From positions 62,001 through 126,000 of the forward strand of contig VDFB02254869.1 in the NCBI GenBank assembly GCA_007258455.2: a stretch of DNA of 64,000 bases, written 5' to 3'. The DNA comes from Sequoia sempervirens (taxonomy: Eukaryota > Streptophyta > Pinopsida > Cupressales > Cupressaceae). Made by a program: the position numbers and the translations under genes. This document shows, in pieces, positions 23,497 to 36,150 of the stretch; positions within the stretch are counted from its first letter, which is position 1; every line of letters starts with the position of its first letter. Below the pieces are notes generated by a model, which was not told the DNA's origin, ran no database searches, and saw nothing but the letters and a program-made list of their open reading frames with translations.

Positions 23497-23890
23497 GAAC
23501 TCATGCATGGGTTCATGACCTTCTTTCCACATGGTTGTAAGCTATTCCAACAAGGTGTGTGCATCTTCAATAGGTTTGGACCTCTCTTCAAACTTGGCAT
23601 GAAGAGTATTCCAATTAGTAACTAAAGCAGCTAGAAGAGTATAGAACCATTATGAATACAATCCTTATAAAGTTTCAATGACCAATGTCACAGCAACATC
23701 TTCATGCTCAATGCCAAGAACACTGCAAACAATGTAAAAGGAATCAATATGCTCATCAAGGTGTTGCTTGCCATCACCTTGGAATTTCAAGATATGCTTC
23801 CATGTGACATGAGGAAGTTCATGTAAAGGACCTTCCAACCTGACAGAACCAAAATCATTTCCCTAAGGTCCCGGTTGAGCCATAACAACT
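23497..23890 (-). pseudogene. gag: E2 gag, N-terminal half
   Basis: Minus strand: LPHVTWKHILKFQGDGKQHL, DEHIDSFYIVCSVLGIEHED, VAVTLVIETL, WNTLHAKFEERSKPIEDAHT, LLEQLTTMWKEGHEPMHEFV. The LPKF-GDG---DEHI-SF, EDVAV-L--ETL and F--RFK blocks are the first half of a gypsy gag. The reading is cut at the GCCAC duplication and resumes at 19097 in the expected next block. That fixes this as one gag split by E3. Confidence 0.82.
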
Positions 23891-24220
23891 TGAATAATAG
23901 CTACTTGAGCTAGAACTTTGTAAAAAATAGAAGATTCACTTGGAAGAGGAGAGCTTAGTCTTCATGGAGGATATCTTATAGTTCGCTACAATGGTGACCT
24001 TGCTCACTGAGGATAAGGAAGGACATTATGCCACTACAACAATTTGAAAAATGGATCCACCACTCCTTAAGCCCTTAAACCTTGTGTATAACTTTTTTCA
24101 GCCAGAATGTAGAATTGAAACAAAAGAGAATCAACAATAACAATATACACAAGATCACAATAATATACTAGAGTGCTTATTCACTTCAATCAAAATCATG
24201 AGGCTTTTATTGTGTGCTTC

Positions 24221-24240
24221 AATCCCCAATAGAGTTGCCA
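24221..24240 (-). promoter_or_regulatory. E2 primer-binding site candidate
   Basis: In element orientation TGGCAACTCTATTGGGGATT starts six bases inside the 5' LTR edge at 24247. It has the TGG start of a primer site but is not the iMet type used by E3 and E5. I do not assign the tRNA. Confidence 0.6.
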
Positions 24241-24246
24241 AAAAAA

Positions 24247-26848
24247 TGTTGGGTGAAAATTATGTAATCCCTTTTAACAGATTACAAAACTTAATTTTAG
24301 CCACAATTATGTGAGATAGAATCTCTCCTCTCGAAAAGGGGAGGCACCCTTCTTACTACTTATTGAAACTAAGGAAAACTAATCAAATATTTACAATAAT
24401 GTACACTAAAATAATAGTATGGGGGTGTGTCACATTCATGTTTCCCTCTTCTTTCAAAGAATATGTTTTACAATGTTTCATGATTTAATCTATGGATGTA
24501 ATACAATTTCAAATTAAAACTAAGTAGTAATTCCAATACTCCTAACTTGTCAAAGCAAAGTCTAGGAATACCAGTGTGATAAAATACATAACCAAAAGGC
24601 TCATAGAGGCACAAAGTTGTTCTGTAGTCTTCAATGATAAATTTCACAATAACCAACAATGTAAATGAAGCACAAAGTCTTCAATATACTTCACAAATAG
24701 ATCCACGAACCAAGTGAATAATCCCAAGCACAAAGTCTTCAAATTAAACTCCAAAAAGATTTCAAGACATGTCACCGGTGGTAGCACAAAGTCTATCAAC
24801 TAATAACACCAACAATCCACATGAATATGATTGATAATTGTAGTACAAAGTCTACAAGTTCCCAACACAATTCATACATAGAAGAATGTAATAAAAAATT
24901 GGAGCACAAAGTCTCCAAGTTCTCAATTGAATCCACAAACGCTCCAAATGCAATATGGTAGCAAAAAGTCTATCAGTACTATATCTGAATTCCCTTCTGA
25001 TTAAAAAGATAACATGCCATGTTCATATACATTTCAAGAAAATATAATGAGTGACATAATAACAATCTCACATATAGAAAATGTGTTCCAAAACAAATGT
25101 TGGAAGCAATCTACTTCTTTTATTGATAAATTTCAAGTATGCACATTCAACTCAAAGTTTGCAACTACTCATCAAAATTAGGGCAACTTCTAGTCTCTAG
25201 AGATTGAAAGGTAACAATTACAATAGAATCCTCTCTTATTTATAGATGGAGAGGAGAGCTAATTTCTAGGAAAAACCCTAACCAACTAGTTGACTTATTA
25301 AAAAATGTTGTCCATAAATGTAGGAGAACATATTTTTTTTACATGTAATTACATTTTTCAAAATGACATGTAAAATGCCAAAACCTATCTACATAAAGTA
25401 TGAAAAATGCTAAAACTGGGAAATCTAATCTAAGGCAAAATTTGGCCTTCTTCAACATCTTTTTCCATGAAAACTTCATGATGGCATGCACTTCATCACT
25501 GTCTGGCATTGGAGTGTACTTTGGAGATGACAAAGATTCTTAAGATTGAATCCTCCAATGAGATTGAAGGCTTTCCAGTGCCTTTCAAATCTAGAATAAG
25601 CTAGAAATCCATTATTTTTTTCATTGAAGCTATTGAGAAAGCTTCATATTCAAATTCTTCTTGAAAAATTGATGAACATTTCTTTGAAAAAATGAAACAT
25701 TGGAAGATCTTTCTGGTTGTACTTCAAATCCTTCTTGCTTGGTGACAGGTAAGAACTTGATCAAAACTACTATGGAATCTAGACACAAGAGATCATAATG
25801 TATGCAAGAGTAGGCTTTAACAATTTTGATGCAAAGGTAGGAAAAACTGAGGTTTCAATTTGAGCAATTTCATGGGTTCAAGAAGCTTGGATGTGATGAT
25901 GGAAAAGAATGGAGTGGAAGCAAGCAAACTAGCAAATGGATGTGAGCAATGGAGTGAGAAAAAATGAGCGAAATGGGAAAAACAAAGCTCGAAATGCATT
26001 TTTGAATGATTTTTGAGCGTTTAGTGAAAAAATGTTTTTTGTGCAAGGGCATTGAAAATCAATGCTCTTACACTTGGAAATTTTTCCTTGTTTGCACAAG
26101 CATTGAAAAATAGTGCTTCAACATGTTTTGGAACACTTGGAAAAAACTCATGCTTGAGTGCTAAAAATCAATGCTTCAACATTTGAAGGAAGTTCATCTT
26201 CATGTAATAGCGCCAATAAACCCCACTCTTACATGCCCTTCTTAGAAGATGAGTTAAGTGCAAAAGCGAGCATTTTCACCACTTATGCACAATCGGGGAA
26301 GACCATTAAGTAGGAGTGGTGATTTTCACTGCTCCTACATCTCAAAAGATGGAAGAAACTAATACATGCGAGATCGGTGAAAATCACCGCTCCTTCATGA
26401 AGGAATTTAGGAAAATCATTTGAGAAAGTGATAACTTTCGCTGCTCGGACATGGACAAGTGACTTAACCTCAAAATGCAAGAGCGCTAAAAAACAACGCT
26501 TAGACATGTATAGGATGAAAGAAAATTGAAGGAGCACTAAAAATCAGTGCTCTTACACTTAGGAGATTTTCTAACTTTGCTCATGTAGGAGCGCTGAAAA
26601 TCAAAGCTCTTACATGGATGAAGAATTTTAAACTCCCAAATGATGAGAATTAACAAAATATTCATTCAAATATTTTTGAGAGACGAACAAGGACAAACAC
26701 TCAAATGGATGATTTGACGTTTAGGACAATGCATCAAGGCCAATTGAAATTTTCCTCGTTTTGTGTGCTTAGATTATGTTGGCTATGAAATAGACAAGTT
26801 TCATAGGGGTTATCCCTCAAATTGAGTGTGTTGAATTCGAGGATAACA
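24247..26848 (-). repeat. E2 5' LTR (high-coordinate copy)
   Basis: 2602 bp, colinear with 14236-16814. It contains the 59-bp-period array at 24609-24971 and the hairpin array at 26041-26613. Within the hairpins, substitutions relative to the other LTR sometimes change both arms. Confidence 0.88.
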
Positions 26849-26853
26849 CAACC
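26849..26853. other. Target-site duplication of E2, right copy (CAACC)
   Basis: Follows GAGGATAACA and matches 14231-14235. Confidence 0.88.
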
Positions 26854-26993
26854 GTGATGATCCTCCTATAAAGAGTGACTCACCACATGTTGAACCTGGT
26901 GATGCTCATAGTACAACACTTGTTGTCCCTTTGGCTAGTTTTCCACCTTTTGTATATGATGAACAAGATTGGGATGCAAATGACCTGCTATAG
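26854..26993 (+). pseudogene. E1 polyprotein C-terminal end
   Basis: About 46 codons in the same phase as the frame left of E2 (14103-14235), with DDPPIKSDSPHVEPGDAHS-like sequence ending in YDEQDWDANDLL and TAG at 26991-26993. The frame across the E2 insertion is open, and the natural-looking stop marks the end of the E1 protein. Confidence 0.65.
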
Positions 26994-28496
26994 GTTGACT
27001 CACATGTGTCATACTAGTCTTTTCTTTATTTTGTCTTCATGTTCTTTGTGATTGCATCTGCGTAATGTGATCTGTGTACATTATTTCTTGGCATGTTTTA
27101 TATGTTTGTGAGCCTACTTTGGATGACCCTTGTCACTCCATTGGTACAAGGATACAAAGGAAGTGAACCTATTGTGACATTCTTCTATTTGTATCTACAT
27201 TCTTCTATATGGCGTAAATCTTTATATTTTCTCTTGTCTTGTGTTTTCCTTTTGGGGATGATGCAAGGAATTGAGACATTTCGGTCTCTTCCATCTTGAC
27301 CCAAAATATTTTCTTTTTTTTCACTCTATATGTGTCATTCTTCATTTGTGCTTGTTGTTCCATGAGTCATTTAGGGAATGATGATGATTTTGAGCTCAAT
27401 TATATTTATATAGCAAAGACATATGCTGACCCCAGATCCATGGATCCCTTATGTGTTATCTTAGGATTACATATGGGGGGAAACTTCCTTTCTATGGCAT
27501 AGCTCTATCTTCGAAGCATATGTTTGGCATAGGGCTTTCCGAATAAAGCTCCCATGTATGAAATCTATTGTGTTCTACTTTAAAGTAATTTCTCACAACA
27601 TGGTGTTAAGTGATTTATTTAAAGTGGAAGCATATGCATCCCCACTCATTCTTTGCTTCAAAGTGTGGTCTTATTACTTTGTTTGTTGTGTCTTATTAGT
27701 GGTGACATTGGGGTTGATGTCCTTCAAGAGCATGAATTTTCTTGGCATATGAAATTCCTCTTAGTGGTAATGCTATGGCTTGCATTCCCTAAGGTGTGAA
27801 TCTTTTATCCTTGACTAGTCCTCTCTTGGTGATGTCAAGCATGATGTTCCCTAAGGTGATACCTTTCATGAATTAAAGAAAACCCCTTTGACTATGTTGA
27901 TCCTATTATATTTAAAATCTTTTTCATGGCCACTAAGCATAACACAACTTTTTTTCCAAGGGAGCCACCCTTTGGTAATTTTTTAGCACCTTATCAAAGT
28001 TATCAAGAGGTACAACTTTTGGTATGGTTGAGATATGTGAACCTATAGACCTAGCATGACTTTCCCATCATCCACCCTTTCTTAGGGCTCACCTAGTGGA
28101 CAACAAATTTCACTAGCCCATGCGAGTATATTTTATTTTCATAGTGGACAACAGGTTTCCACTTGTGAACTTGTTTTTGGACAAACAATTAAGGCTTGAT
28201 CCATACCTATTACACAAATAGTTGAGGCTTGATCCACCCTTTTTCTCTTTTCTTTTTGCATCAATTTTGGCATTGCATGCTTGTGTATCTTGTCTTGTTG
28301 ATGTATATCATACATATATGTGTGTTCCTTTGTACTTATGTTGTTTTTCCATGAGATATTAATCCTAGGGGCTTGGATACCTCCTTGATATTTTTCATCC
28401 TATCTCACTAAAATTTGTACACTTGGACCCCTCTTGATGCTTAGTTTAGTATGAGTCTGAGTGCATGTTCATACTCTCACTAAAGTGGGGGCTAAA
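26994..28496 (+). other. E1 3' untranslated tail
   Basis: About 1.5 kb between the E1 stop and the 3' LTR with no RT, RNase H or integrase similarity. Two short hydrophobic frames (27093-27299, 27296-27502) are probably chance. The last bases, AAAGTGGGGGCTAAA at 28482-28496, are a good polypurine tract directly next to the 3' LTR. Confidence 0.65.
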
Positions 28497-29889
28497 TGTA
28501 GCATCAAAAAATGTACTCCTTTACTACATTTTCACACTATGTTTGCATCCACTTAATTAATTGGAATTAATTAAGCCTCTAATCAATCCAATTATGCATT
28601 TAAAAGCCTAATTAATTTCATCTTCCATAAGGAGAATATGTATTAAACAATTGCAAACATCAAATTACACATCTTGGAAAATGTGTGTCCTAGGTTTAAG
28701 GTCTATGACCCACTCGCCCAAGGGCAAATAGGTCCTCCTTGATTTTAGGACCTCATTTTTTAATATGTTTTTGGTAGTATTTTTATGATTAAAATTCAAG
28801 TTGGAATTGTCAGCCTTTGATGTTTAATTATCATGAAATTAGAAAACAACCTATAAGTACAAGGTCTTTTTATAAATTCAAATCTAACAATTAAGAAGTG
28901 GCATAATTCAAATTTCACAAGAGCAAATATTATTTTCAAGAGCATTCAAGAGCATATCTATCAGCCTTCTACATCAACAATTAAGATCAAGGTCATCATG
29001 TCAAATTTATTTGCATTCATGCATGTTTTTGGAGGTAAGATTGTGATGTAGGTTTCAATCATTCAAGCATCAAATCAAGCCATTTCATGCAAGATCCAAT
29101 ATTTGGAGTGATTTGTTAGACTTCAATCCTCGAAGGGAAGCCATTAAAGGGTTTGGTGAATTGCAACAAGCTAGTGTTCATTCATCATTCCTTCCTTTCA
29201 TTATTACTTCATTTCAAGGTCTAATTACCAAAATGGGGTTTGACCAAGGCAAAACCCTATTCACGAAGAACAAACAAATTTTCTCCTCTTTGTGTGTTTG
29301 CAAATGTACAAGTGAAGAAGGATTGAAGATTGATCAAAAGTGCAATTTTGCAAAGTTTTCAAAGTTTTCATCAAAGTTTTCAAGACACAGAATCTTACTT
29401 GCATAATTTATTTCCAACTTTCTAACAGTGAGATCCAAAGAAATCAAGAGTGCATATCTAGAGTAGAGGACTATGAAATCAGATTTTGGACCCCTGTAGC
29501 AAGGCCCATTCACCCTATGGAGAATATGTCCTAGGAGGACACTCAACAACAACTTTTGGTGACAAGTGCATGGTGTCTTACCCTTCTTAGATCTGTAAAA
29601 ATTTTACTATTTTTTATTGTGTTATGTTTAAAATTGTTTATTTAAGTTTCACATTTCATAATTGAGTTCATTTAGTATTTTTGGTTTTTCTCCCAAAAGT
29701 TCATTTCAGGCATATTTACCTTGTCTTGTCATAAGAAAAAACAACAAAGATCTCCAATAGGTTTGACTCACCTAAGGGTTGAAAGTCAATCCTACCTTTG
29801 GGGGTCTCTTTTTCCTAATGAAACAAGAATGATAGGTGCATCATATATCCAATCATCTCATTTTGATAAACCTATTTTTCAGTGTTTCA
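28497..29889 (+). repeat. E1 3' LTR
   Basis: 1393 bp, starting TGTAGCATCAAAAAATGTAC and ending GTGTTTCA. It is colinear with 8891-10257 and followed by CCATG (29890-29894). Confidence 0.88.
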
Positions 29890-29894
29890 CCATG

Positions 29895-31776
29895 TGGTGA
29901 AGAAATGTCATCAACTATAGGAATATGATCTTTATAGTTAAGGAAAAAATATTAAGAGGTTTCCACATTCTTTGGTATTTCCAAAGAGTTTTAACATATA
30001 ACCAAACAACGGAGAGAAGTGGGAAGAGACATAATATGATCAAGGACTATAATAGAGGAGGAAGTATCAAAATTATCTATCTCACATAATACACCATAAT
30101 TATATTTAACAAGGTTAAATTTAGGAAAGATATGCATAAGATCCATAAAGTTAGAAATATTAGAGAAACAATTAAGGATCTCATGCATTGAATATTTTTA
30201 TGTATCTATTTTATGGATGAAGGTTATATCATCCAAGATAGATGGATAAGAATTGATGAAACAAGAGAATTCCTCATAGTCCATGATGTGCACATGTAAA
30301 TATTCTCAAGATATAGAACTAGAAGAATCCATGAGACAATATGAAGAATATATAATGCAGTTAAAGGAGTAGATAATTTAACAAAAGGATATTGTAGTTC
30401 TCCTTTAGGAGTTTTTTCTTTTTTGAAATTGTAGGTTCACCAAAATGTAATGAAGAAATTAAAATATTTTTAAATTATAGATTACATTAAATAAAATGAG
30501 GATATGATTAGAAATATTTGTAATAAAAATTTATAGAATACCAAAAAAGAAGTACTAAAATGACAAACTAGATGTAGAAATATAAATAGTAGAAAACAAA
30601 TAACTTGACACTAGAGAAGGAGCTCACTACCAAAGATTGTATCATAATAAATGGAAATATGCATAATTTTTTTATTTTACTTTTTACATGCTATCATCCC
30701 ATTATTGTTCTATCATCCAAAAAAATTACAAAATTTACAGTTTTCACTAGATTTTGAATCTACCTACATGATAAGAAATAAGGAGAATAAAAGTTGAAAA
30801 CTAGGGGATACTAGAATATTAAAATAAAGAAAAATAATGTAATCCATATTTTTAAAACAAAAATAGAAATGAAAAGGTATTGAGAAAGGATTCAAACAAC
30901 CTTGCAAGTTGATTCTTAAGAAATATATAGCTAGGATAAAAAATGGTTAGGACTACATGAGAGATTAACAAGAATTGTCAAGCTTCTACTTTGGTCTTTT
31001 GACCTCCATTAGAATTCATATAGAAAATGGAGATTGGATAGTGTATTCTCTTATCTTATATGCATCTAGGACTAAAAATAAATAAATAAAAATCTATGAA
31101 TATCAAATCCTAAGTGTACAAGGATTGATAAACTAGTGTGTGTATGATGTCAGATAAACAGCGGTGGTATTAACCAATATATTTATAAAATAAAATGGAG
31201 AGAAGTGATTATATAGAAATCATTATTTTAATAGTATTAAAAATGGAAAATCTCTCAAAAACATTACAAGTCAAGTGTTGAAGAAATGATTAAGGGCATG
31301 GAGATTCCAATGCAATGTAAAAATGGTTTTGCTTGAGTAAGCCTCAATAATGGAGTGTGAAACCAAGATAAAAATAGAAAGATGGGAAAATATAGACTTA
31401 TTCTTCTTATTTTTGTTATGGAGAGGTTAAAAATTCTAATCAAAAGAGAGATTTTGAAAAGGATTTATTAGAAGCTAAAGGGTTAGATTCAGATGTTGAA
31501 GGTATTTTTGGAAAGATAAACATTATAGTTGGTAACAAGTAGCTAAGTAGGAAACTAATTTTTAAATTTTGGAAAATAGTAGGATGCTGCTCACACATCA
31601 CATGGATGTTTGCACATCACACTCTTGTTGTAGATAAATCACTCAAAAATTAGCATGTAATCTTAGGTTAGTGAGAAGAATTAGAGTGTGAAAGATATTT
31701 AGATATTTAGTGAAGGAAAGTCTAAGATTTAGGTTAAATGATCCCTAAAACATGCCATGAGAATGGAAACTAAATT
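29895..31776. other. AT-rich sequence, no supported gene
   Basis: Originally contiguous with 7793-8890. A 65-codon minus frame at 29991-30188 has no recognisable domain. The stretch 30400-30900 is strongly A/T-biased. I see no LTR boundary or domain. Confidence 0.4.
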
Positions 31777-33270
31777 ATTCCTATTGGAATTAGTTGTTAT
31801 TGATGTCAAAACTTGGTGAGATTGTTGCAGTGGTTGTATTGTGGTAAGGTCAATGCTTGGTGTATTTGTTGGCATTGGTTGTTAACACTTAGTGATTTAA
31901 TTGTTGGTCTTCATTGATACTTGAGGAGATTTTTGTGTTGTCAACATGAGATATTGTTGCACATGTTTGTGAGATCATTGTTTGAAATTGATTTTCATTG
32001 TTGTTGTTTTCATTGGTGTCTTCAGTTTTATGTTGTTGATACTCTATGTTGTTGAAGTTCAAGGTTGGATGTCATGCCTTGTCTAATGTAAATGAAAGAA
32101 ATATTGAGTATGGTTACTGTCAACAAAGGAGATATCAAGATGATATATTAAGATGATGATTAGAACCATTAAGATGAGGATTAGATGTAATGTTGATAGT
32201 GGAGAGATGTTTCTAATGGTCTACATTATGTTGTATGCTCTCTCCTATTATTCCTGAGGAAGTATGTGTTGTTGCAAGGTAGTTTTGGCCTTCGCAAGTT
32301 GTTAAAAGTTTTTGTTTCAAGAAGTTGCTAGGAAGACTATTTGGGAGAATACTTCATATTTCTCTGTTGTTGAAGGTGTGGCCTTGCGGTTTGGGATTCA
32401 TTGTTTATACTCTGTGGACATTTCACTCCTATCTTCTTAGGTCACTAGTGTTGTTTAATTTTTTTTTGTTAATTGGAGAAGGTTGGCCGTTTTGTTGGTT
32501 GCTTGGATTGGTTCAAAAAATTCTCTACATTTCTCTTCTTTCATGTCTCTGCTCCTATGGCTTGGTGAAAGTTCTTTCAATATTTGTGTAGTGTCTCAAT
32601 TCATATTTCATTTGTTGAAGTGGTCCTCAAGTTGATATATTAATGTTATATCTCATGGTTGTGCATTTTATGTTTTTGTGATGAAGTATTTTATCTTTTT
32701 CTAGTTTGTGATGGTTGTTGGTGGCATGAAAACATAAAATAAGTGTATGGAAGTGATTTTTTATGTTCAAGGAACATCTCTCTATGATTTTTACATCAAT
32801 TGTTCATTTCTTTTGGTGTTGCATTGTGTTTGAGTTGGTATTCTAGATAATTTATGGATGTTTGGCTGGCAGGGCTTGTCATCTTGCTTGTGCTATGTGT
32901 TTGAGGGTTTGTGCTAGCTTATGAAGTTGTGTTAAGGTTCATTTGGGTCCTGACTTATCTTGGTTAGAACTACATTGAGTGAGTTCAATTGAAATTATGT
33001 TTTTGGTCCAACTTCTATTATGCTACACATTTCATATCTACACATTTCCTTGTTGCCAACTTGGGTTGATGTCCACCAATATATGAGTTGTTTGGGATCA
33101 CATTGAAAGATGTAATAAGTTGTGTTTTGGTCCCCTCTATCTTTTGGATAGGACCACATTATATTTTTGGTTGAAATTATTGTTTATCTTCTTTCTGGTT
33201 AACCTAATTGATGTTTTGTGTTCTTGCGATGGATATAAATGGAAGATCAAATAAGTTTCAAAAAGGTGGA
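31777..33270 (+). repeat. Possible old copia LTR, plus orientation
   Basis: The start TTGGAATTAGTTGTTATTGATG resembles the start of the E5 LTR read on its own strand (TGTTGGCATATAGTTGTCAT then TGATG). The body is T/G-rich and non-coding. A purine-rich run AAAAAGGTGGAGTG precedes TGGGAT near 33270. No partner LTR or duplication was identified, so this is tentative. Confidence 0.3.
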
Positions 33271-34622
33271 GTGTGGGATAAATTGAAGATCTCACAGAAG
33301 AAGTGAGAATGTGGATTTATTGAAGTGTAGAGAAGGGGGATTCATTACTCATGAGTCTCTTTATTCTCAAGAGAATCCTAAGGAGCGAACTACCCTAAAC
33401 TACCTCAAGGAATAATGTTCAAGCGACAAGATAAAGAGGTGAGAGTTCCAGAATTAGAAAGAGTAGGTCACCGAGATTTTCCAAAAAAAACTAGAAATTC
33501 TTTGGCCAAAGGATAGTAGCATGAAACAAGGATTACAACACAATGTGTTGGAGTCCCAGAGGCATGCTAGCATCTCATATGGACCAAAAACCAAGAATAT
33601 CAAATAAGCAAAGAGATTACTAACAATCTACTTACTAAGAATGTCTAGAATGAGAGAAAGTAATAGAAAGTAATAGAAATGAAATAAGGTAAAGTAAATG
33701 ATAAGACTAAAGAGGATAAAGAAAAAAAATTCACATAATAACTCAAGTAATGAAGCGTCCAACAAGTAGATATCTTCAACACCTACACACATAAGATCAA
33801 GGGAAAAATATTGGGGATGTTTAGGGGCTTGTTGTAGTCAAACCACCATTTTGGTGTTCCCACCTCCATGAACAACCAAATAGATAGAGAGAAATGATAA
33901 GAAAAAATGAAATGAACTCAAGAGTGATAAAAACAAATCTTGCTCAAGGAGGAGAACCCGTATCACAAAGTAGAGATGCAATAGATAGGGGATGTGAGCG
34001 ATCCCAAGATGCTCAAAGATACAAGATAAGCAAGATTTCACTTGCAAGGCTTGAGGAATCCAAGGGGAGAGATAGAGTTGTGAGAGCCAATAGAGTTGAA
34101 AAGAGTGTTGTAAGAACTTGAGAGCTTGAGGCTGCTATAGCAAGTAAGAGAACTATGTAAACAAGAGAGAAAAAGAGAAGAGTGTTTCTTCAAGAGAGAA
34201 AGGCCAAGAAGAAGGCCACGTGGATTGAAAAGATAGATTTTAAAGAGAGAATAGGAGGGAATAGAAGCTTCTCGAGCTGCTACAAGGAATCCCAAGACAT
34301 TACCATTGACAAAAGGAGATGAAAAGTGGCAAGGAACTCATAAAAAATCATTTGAACATCGAAATGTCATGGGATGCTAGCGCAGTGTGCTAGTGTCCAA
34401 ACACATCATGCTACAAAATGACAAGAACATGAAAAGCACAAGGTTTGACGCAAAGCTAAAATGCAAAGGGAGCTATTGAAAAGGGGTCTTGAGCATCCTA
34501 AGAGCAGAAAAAGGTTGATGCAAGGGATAAAATGAACCTACAAAAATGCTAAGGGAGTGGATGCTAAAGTGGATACAAGAATGTATGTGAAATTGCAAGG
34601 GGTTCAATTTTACAACATTACA
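33271..34622 (-). repeat. Probable 3' LTR of E6 (left limit uncertain)
   Basis: The right edge is well placed: TACAACATTACA ends at 34622, next to a polypurine tract on the minus strand. In element orientation the LTR would start TGTAATGTTGTAAAATTG. The left limit could be anywhere from about 33270 to 33850. Open frames here (33894-34121, 34038-34295) show no family features. Confidence 0.4.
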
Positions 34623-35157
34623 TTTTTCCCCAACTTTAGCGGGCATGTGAATCTACACTAATATGCACGCTAAAGGAAATATACTAAACATAAATAACTT
34701 CATGATACCAAAAGGATACTGTATAGGAAGCAGGTAGCTCTTCAAACAAAGGAAGCATGCCCCTAGGTTGAAGACCTACAAAACAAATATATTAGACAAG
34801 AGAGATTTGCATAAGACAACAATGTTAGAACATAAAAAGCCATTACATCACAGGATTAGAACATATAAAAACATATACACACAAGCACACAAAAAACTAA
34901 AGGCTTTGAGTCAGTAAAGTGAAAGAGACCTCGATGTAAAAGGTTGTCTCAGTACTATTCATCATCCCCAAATTAAGAAATAACACATAGAAGAATTCTT
35001 AAATAGAGAGAAGAAGGTAAGGATCAATCGCTTCAAGAGAAGAATGCACCCAAAAGTTAGGGAAGCAATCAATGTTGAGGAGATAAAGAGGTATATACTC
35101 AAGATGAAGAAGATGCAGATCTTTGATCTAGTATATACAATTTGAGAAGAGAAGATG

Positions 35158-35530
35158 GCTCCATAGGTACTTGGTCCTATAGGGATTTGAACAAACGTGT
35201 TGCAGGCCCTTGGACCTATAGAAGGTGAACAAAAGCTCCATAGGCCCTTGGACCTACGGTAGGTGAAAAAATCTCCATATGCCCTTAGACCTACGAAAGG
35301 TGAGTAAAATATTTGCAGGTGCTTGGTCCTATAGAGTTGAACAAATATATCCCATAGGATGAAAGTGCTTTATAGGTCCTCGAACTTGCAAAGGAGGTTC
35401 CCTAAGTGTTTGGTCCTAATGGAAGCTCGATGTGAAAGGATCCACATAGTCTGATTGGTCATTACAGGTACTTAGTCCTACAAGGAAAGTTTGATGCAAA
35501 GAATCTCTATAGGTTCTCAATCTTGTAGAG
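35158..35530. repeat. Nine-unit degenerate array with palindromic TAGG...CCTA core
   Basis: Units resemble CATAGGCCCTTGGACCTATA with AGGTGAACAAA-type spacers. Cores occur near 35162, 35211, 35238, 35276, 35314, 35370, 35402, 35463 and 35507. Spacing is irregular (about 27-61 bp). Confidence 0.7.
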
Positions 35531-35588
35531 CAAGAGTGATCAGAAAAGCCTATGGCTACCGCAAGATACGTCATAGGACAATCATAGA

Positions 35589-35720
35589 AAAGATAGGTCT
35601 AGTCAGGATGCCCCCAAGCTACATACAAATATGAAACAAGTCTAGTCAAGCTACCTTGAAGCTAGATGCCAAGATATAAGATAGGTCTAGTCAGGCTTCC
35701 CCCAAGCTAGATGCCAATGA
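35589..35720. repeat. Three tandem copies of a 44-bp unit
   Basis: AGATAGGTCTAGTCAGG..CCCCCAAGCTAGATGCCAA occurs at about 35591, 35635 and 35679, exactly 44 bp apart. The middle copy is the most diverged. Confidence 0.8.
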
Positions 35721-36059
35721 ATTAATTTTAAGAAGAAGCTTTCAAAGAGGGGTACCTTTGGGAACCCTTCAAGATAGCAAGGGGCCCACTCAAGGGGACT
35801 CTCCAATTGAAAGATAGAGAGAAGAGAGGGGGTCCTTGGAAGGATGAAAACCTCTAAAATGAGTTATCACTGCCCCAGATATATAGGGGAGGAGAACCAT
35901 GCGAGATAGTATAGAAGGGAGATGTGAGAACCTCATGAGAAAATGCTTAGAATAGACAAGATGGAGGTAGACCTTGATATCACTTGTCATGTGAAGAAAA
36001 GGTAGGTGCACCAACAAATGGGAGTTTGATGGCACCAAAATCACATTTTTTTTGTATTT

Positions 36060-36150
36060 TATCCTTCAAGGCCTTACATTCACTAGTGGAATGGCCAGCA
36101 ACTCAATGGTATGCACATAAAGAATGTTTTTCTTTATCATGCTTATACAA
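36060..36150 (-). pseudogene. gag: E6 gag C-terminal zinc-knuckle-like segment
   Basis: Minus strand: KHDKEKHSLCAYH, stop, VAGHSTSECKALKDKIQ. This fits the C-x2-H-x4-H-x4-C variant (C-E-Y-H---GH-T-EC--L---I) found at the end of gag in several plant Ty3/gypsy lineages. The in-frame stop replaces one residue after the second ligand. Confidence 0.65.

Larger units (their letters stand above)
14236..26848 (-). mobile_element. E2: gypsy-type LTR retrotransposon with gag-protease-RNase H order
   Basis: Bounded by 2.6-kb LTRs (14236-16814 and 24247-26848) and CAACC duplications. On the minus strand the internal region starts with a primer site (24240-24221) and has gag split by E3, then protease (about 18010-17640) and an RNase H domain (17554-17027). 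RT and integrase are not found. The LTR ends are TGTTATCC...CCCAACA in element orientation. Its LTRs carry two kinds of internal repeat array. Confidence 0.87.
8891..29889 (+). mobile_element. E1: pol-less gypsy-type LTR retrotransposon, outermost of three nested elements
   Basis: Two related LTRs (8891-10257 and 28497-29889) in direct orientation are bounded by CCATG duplications. The internal region encodes a gag with a zinc knuckle and a protease-like block followed by a Pro/acidic linker. It ends at a TAG at 26991-26993, then about 1.5 kb without pol homology runs to a polypurine tract and the 3' LTR. No RT, RNase H or integrase is seen on the E1 strand, so E1 would depend on enzymes in trans. 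E2 interrupts it at 14236-26848. Confidence 0.88.

Noticed and set aside
27093..27502. Env-like hydrophobic protein in the E1 3' tail.
   Set aside because: Two short overlapping frames with hydrophobic stretches but no signal peptide, no cysteine pattern, no glycosylation pattern and no length typical of env. AT-rich DNA produces such frames by chance.
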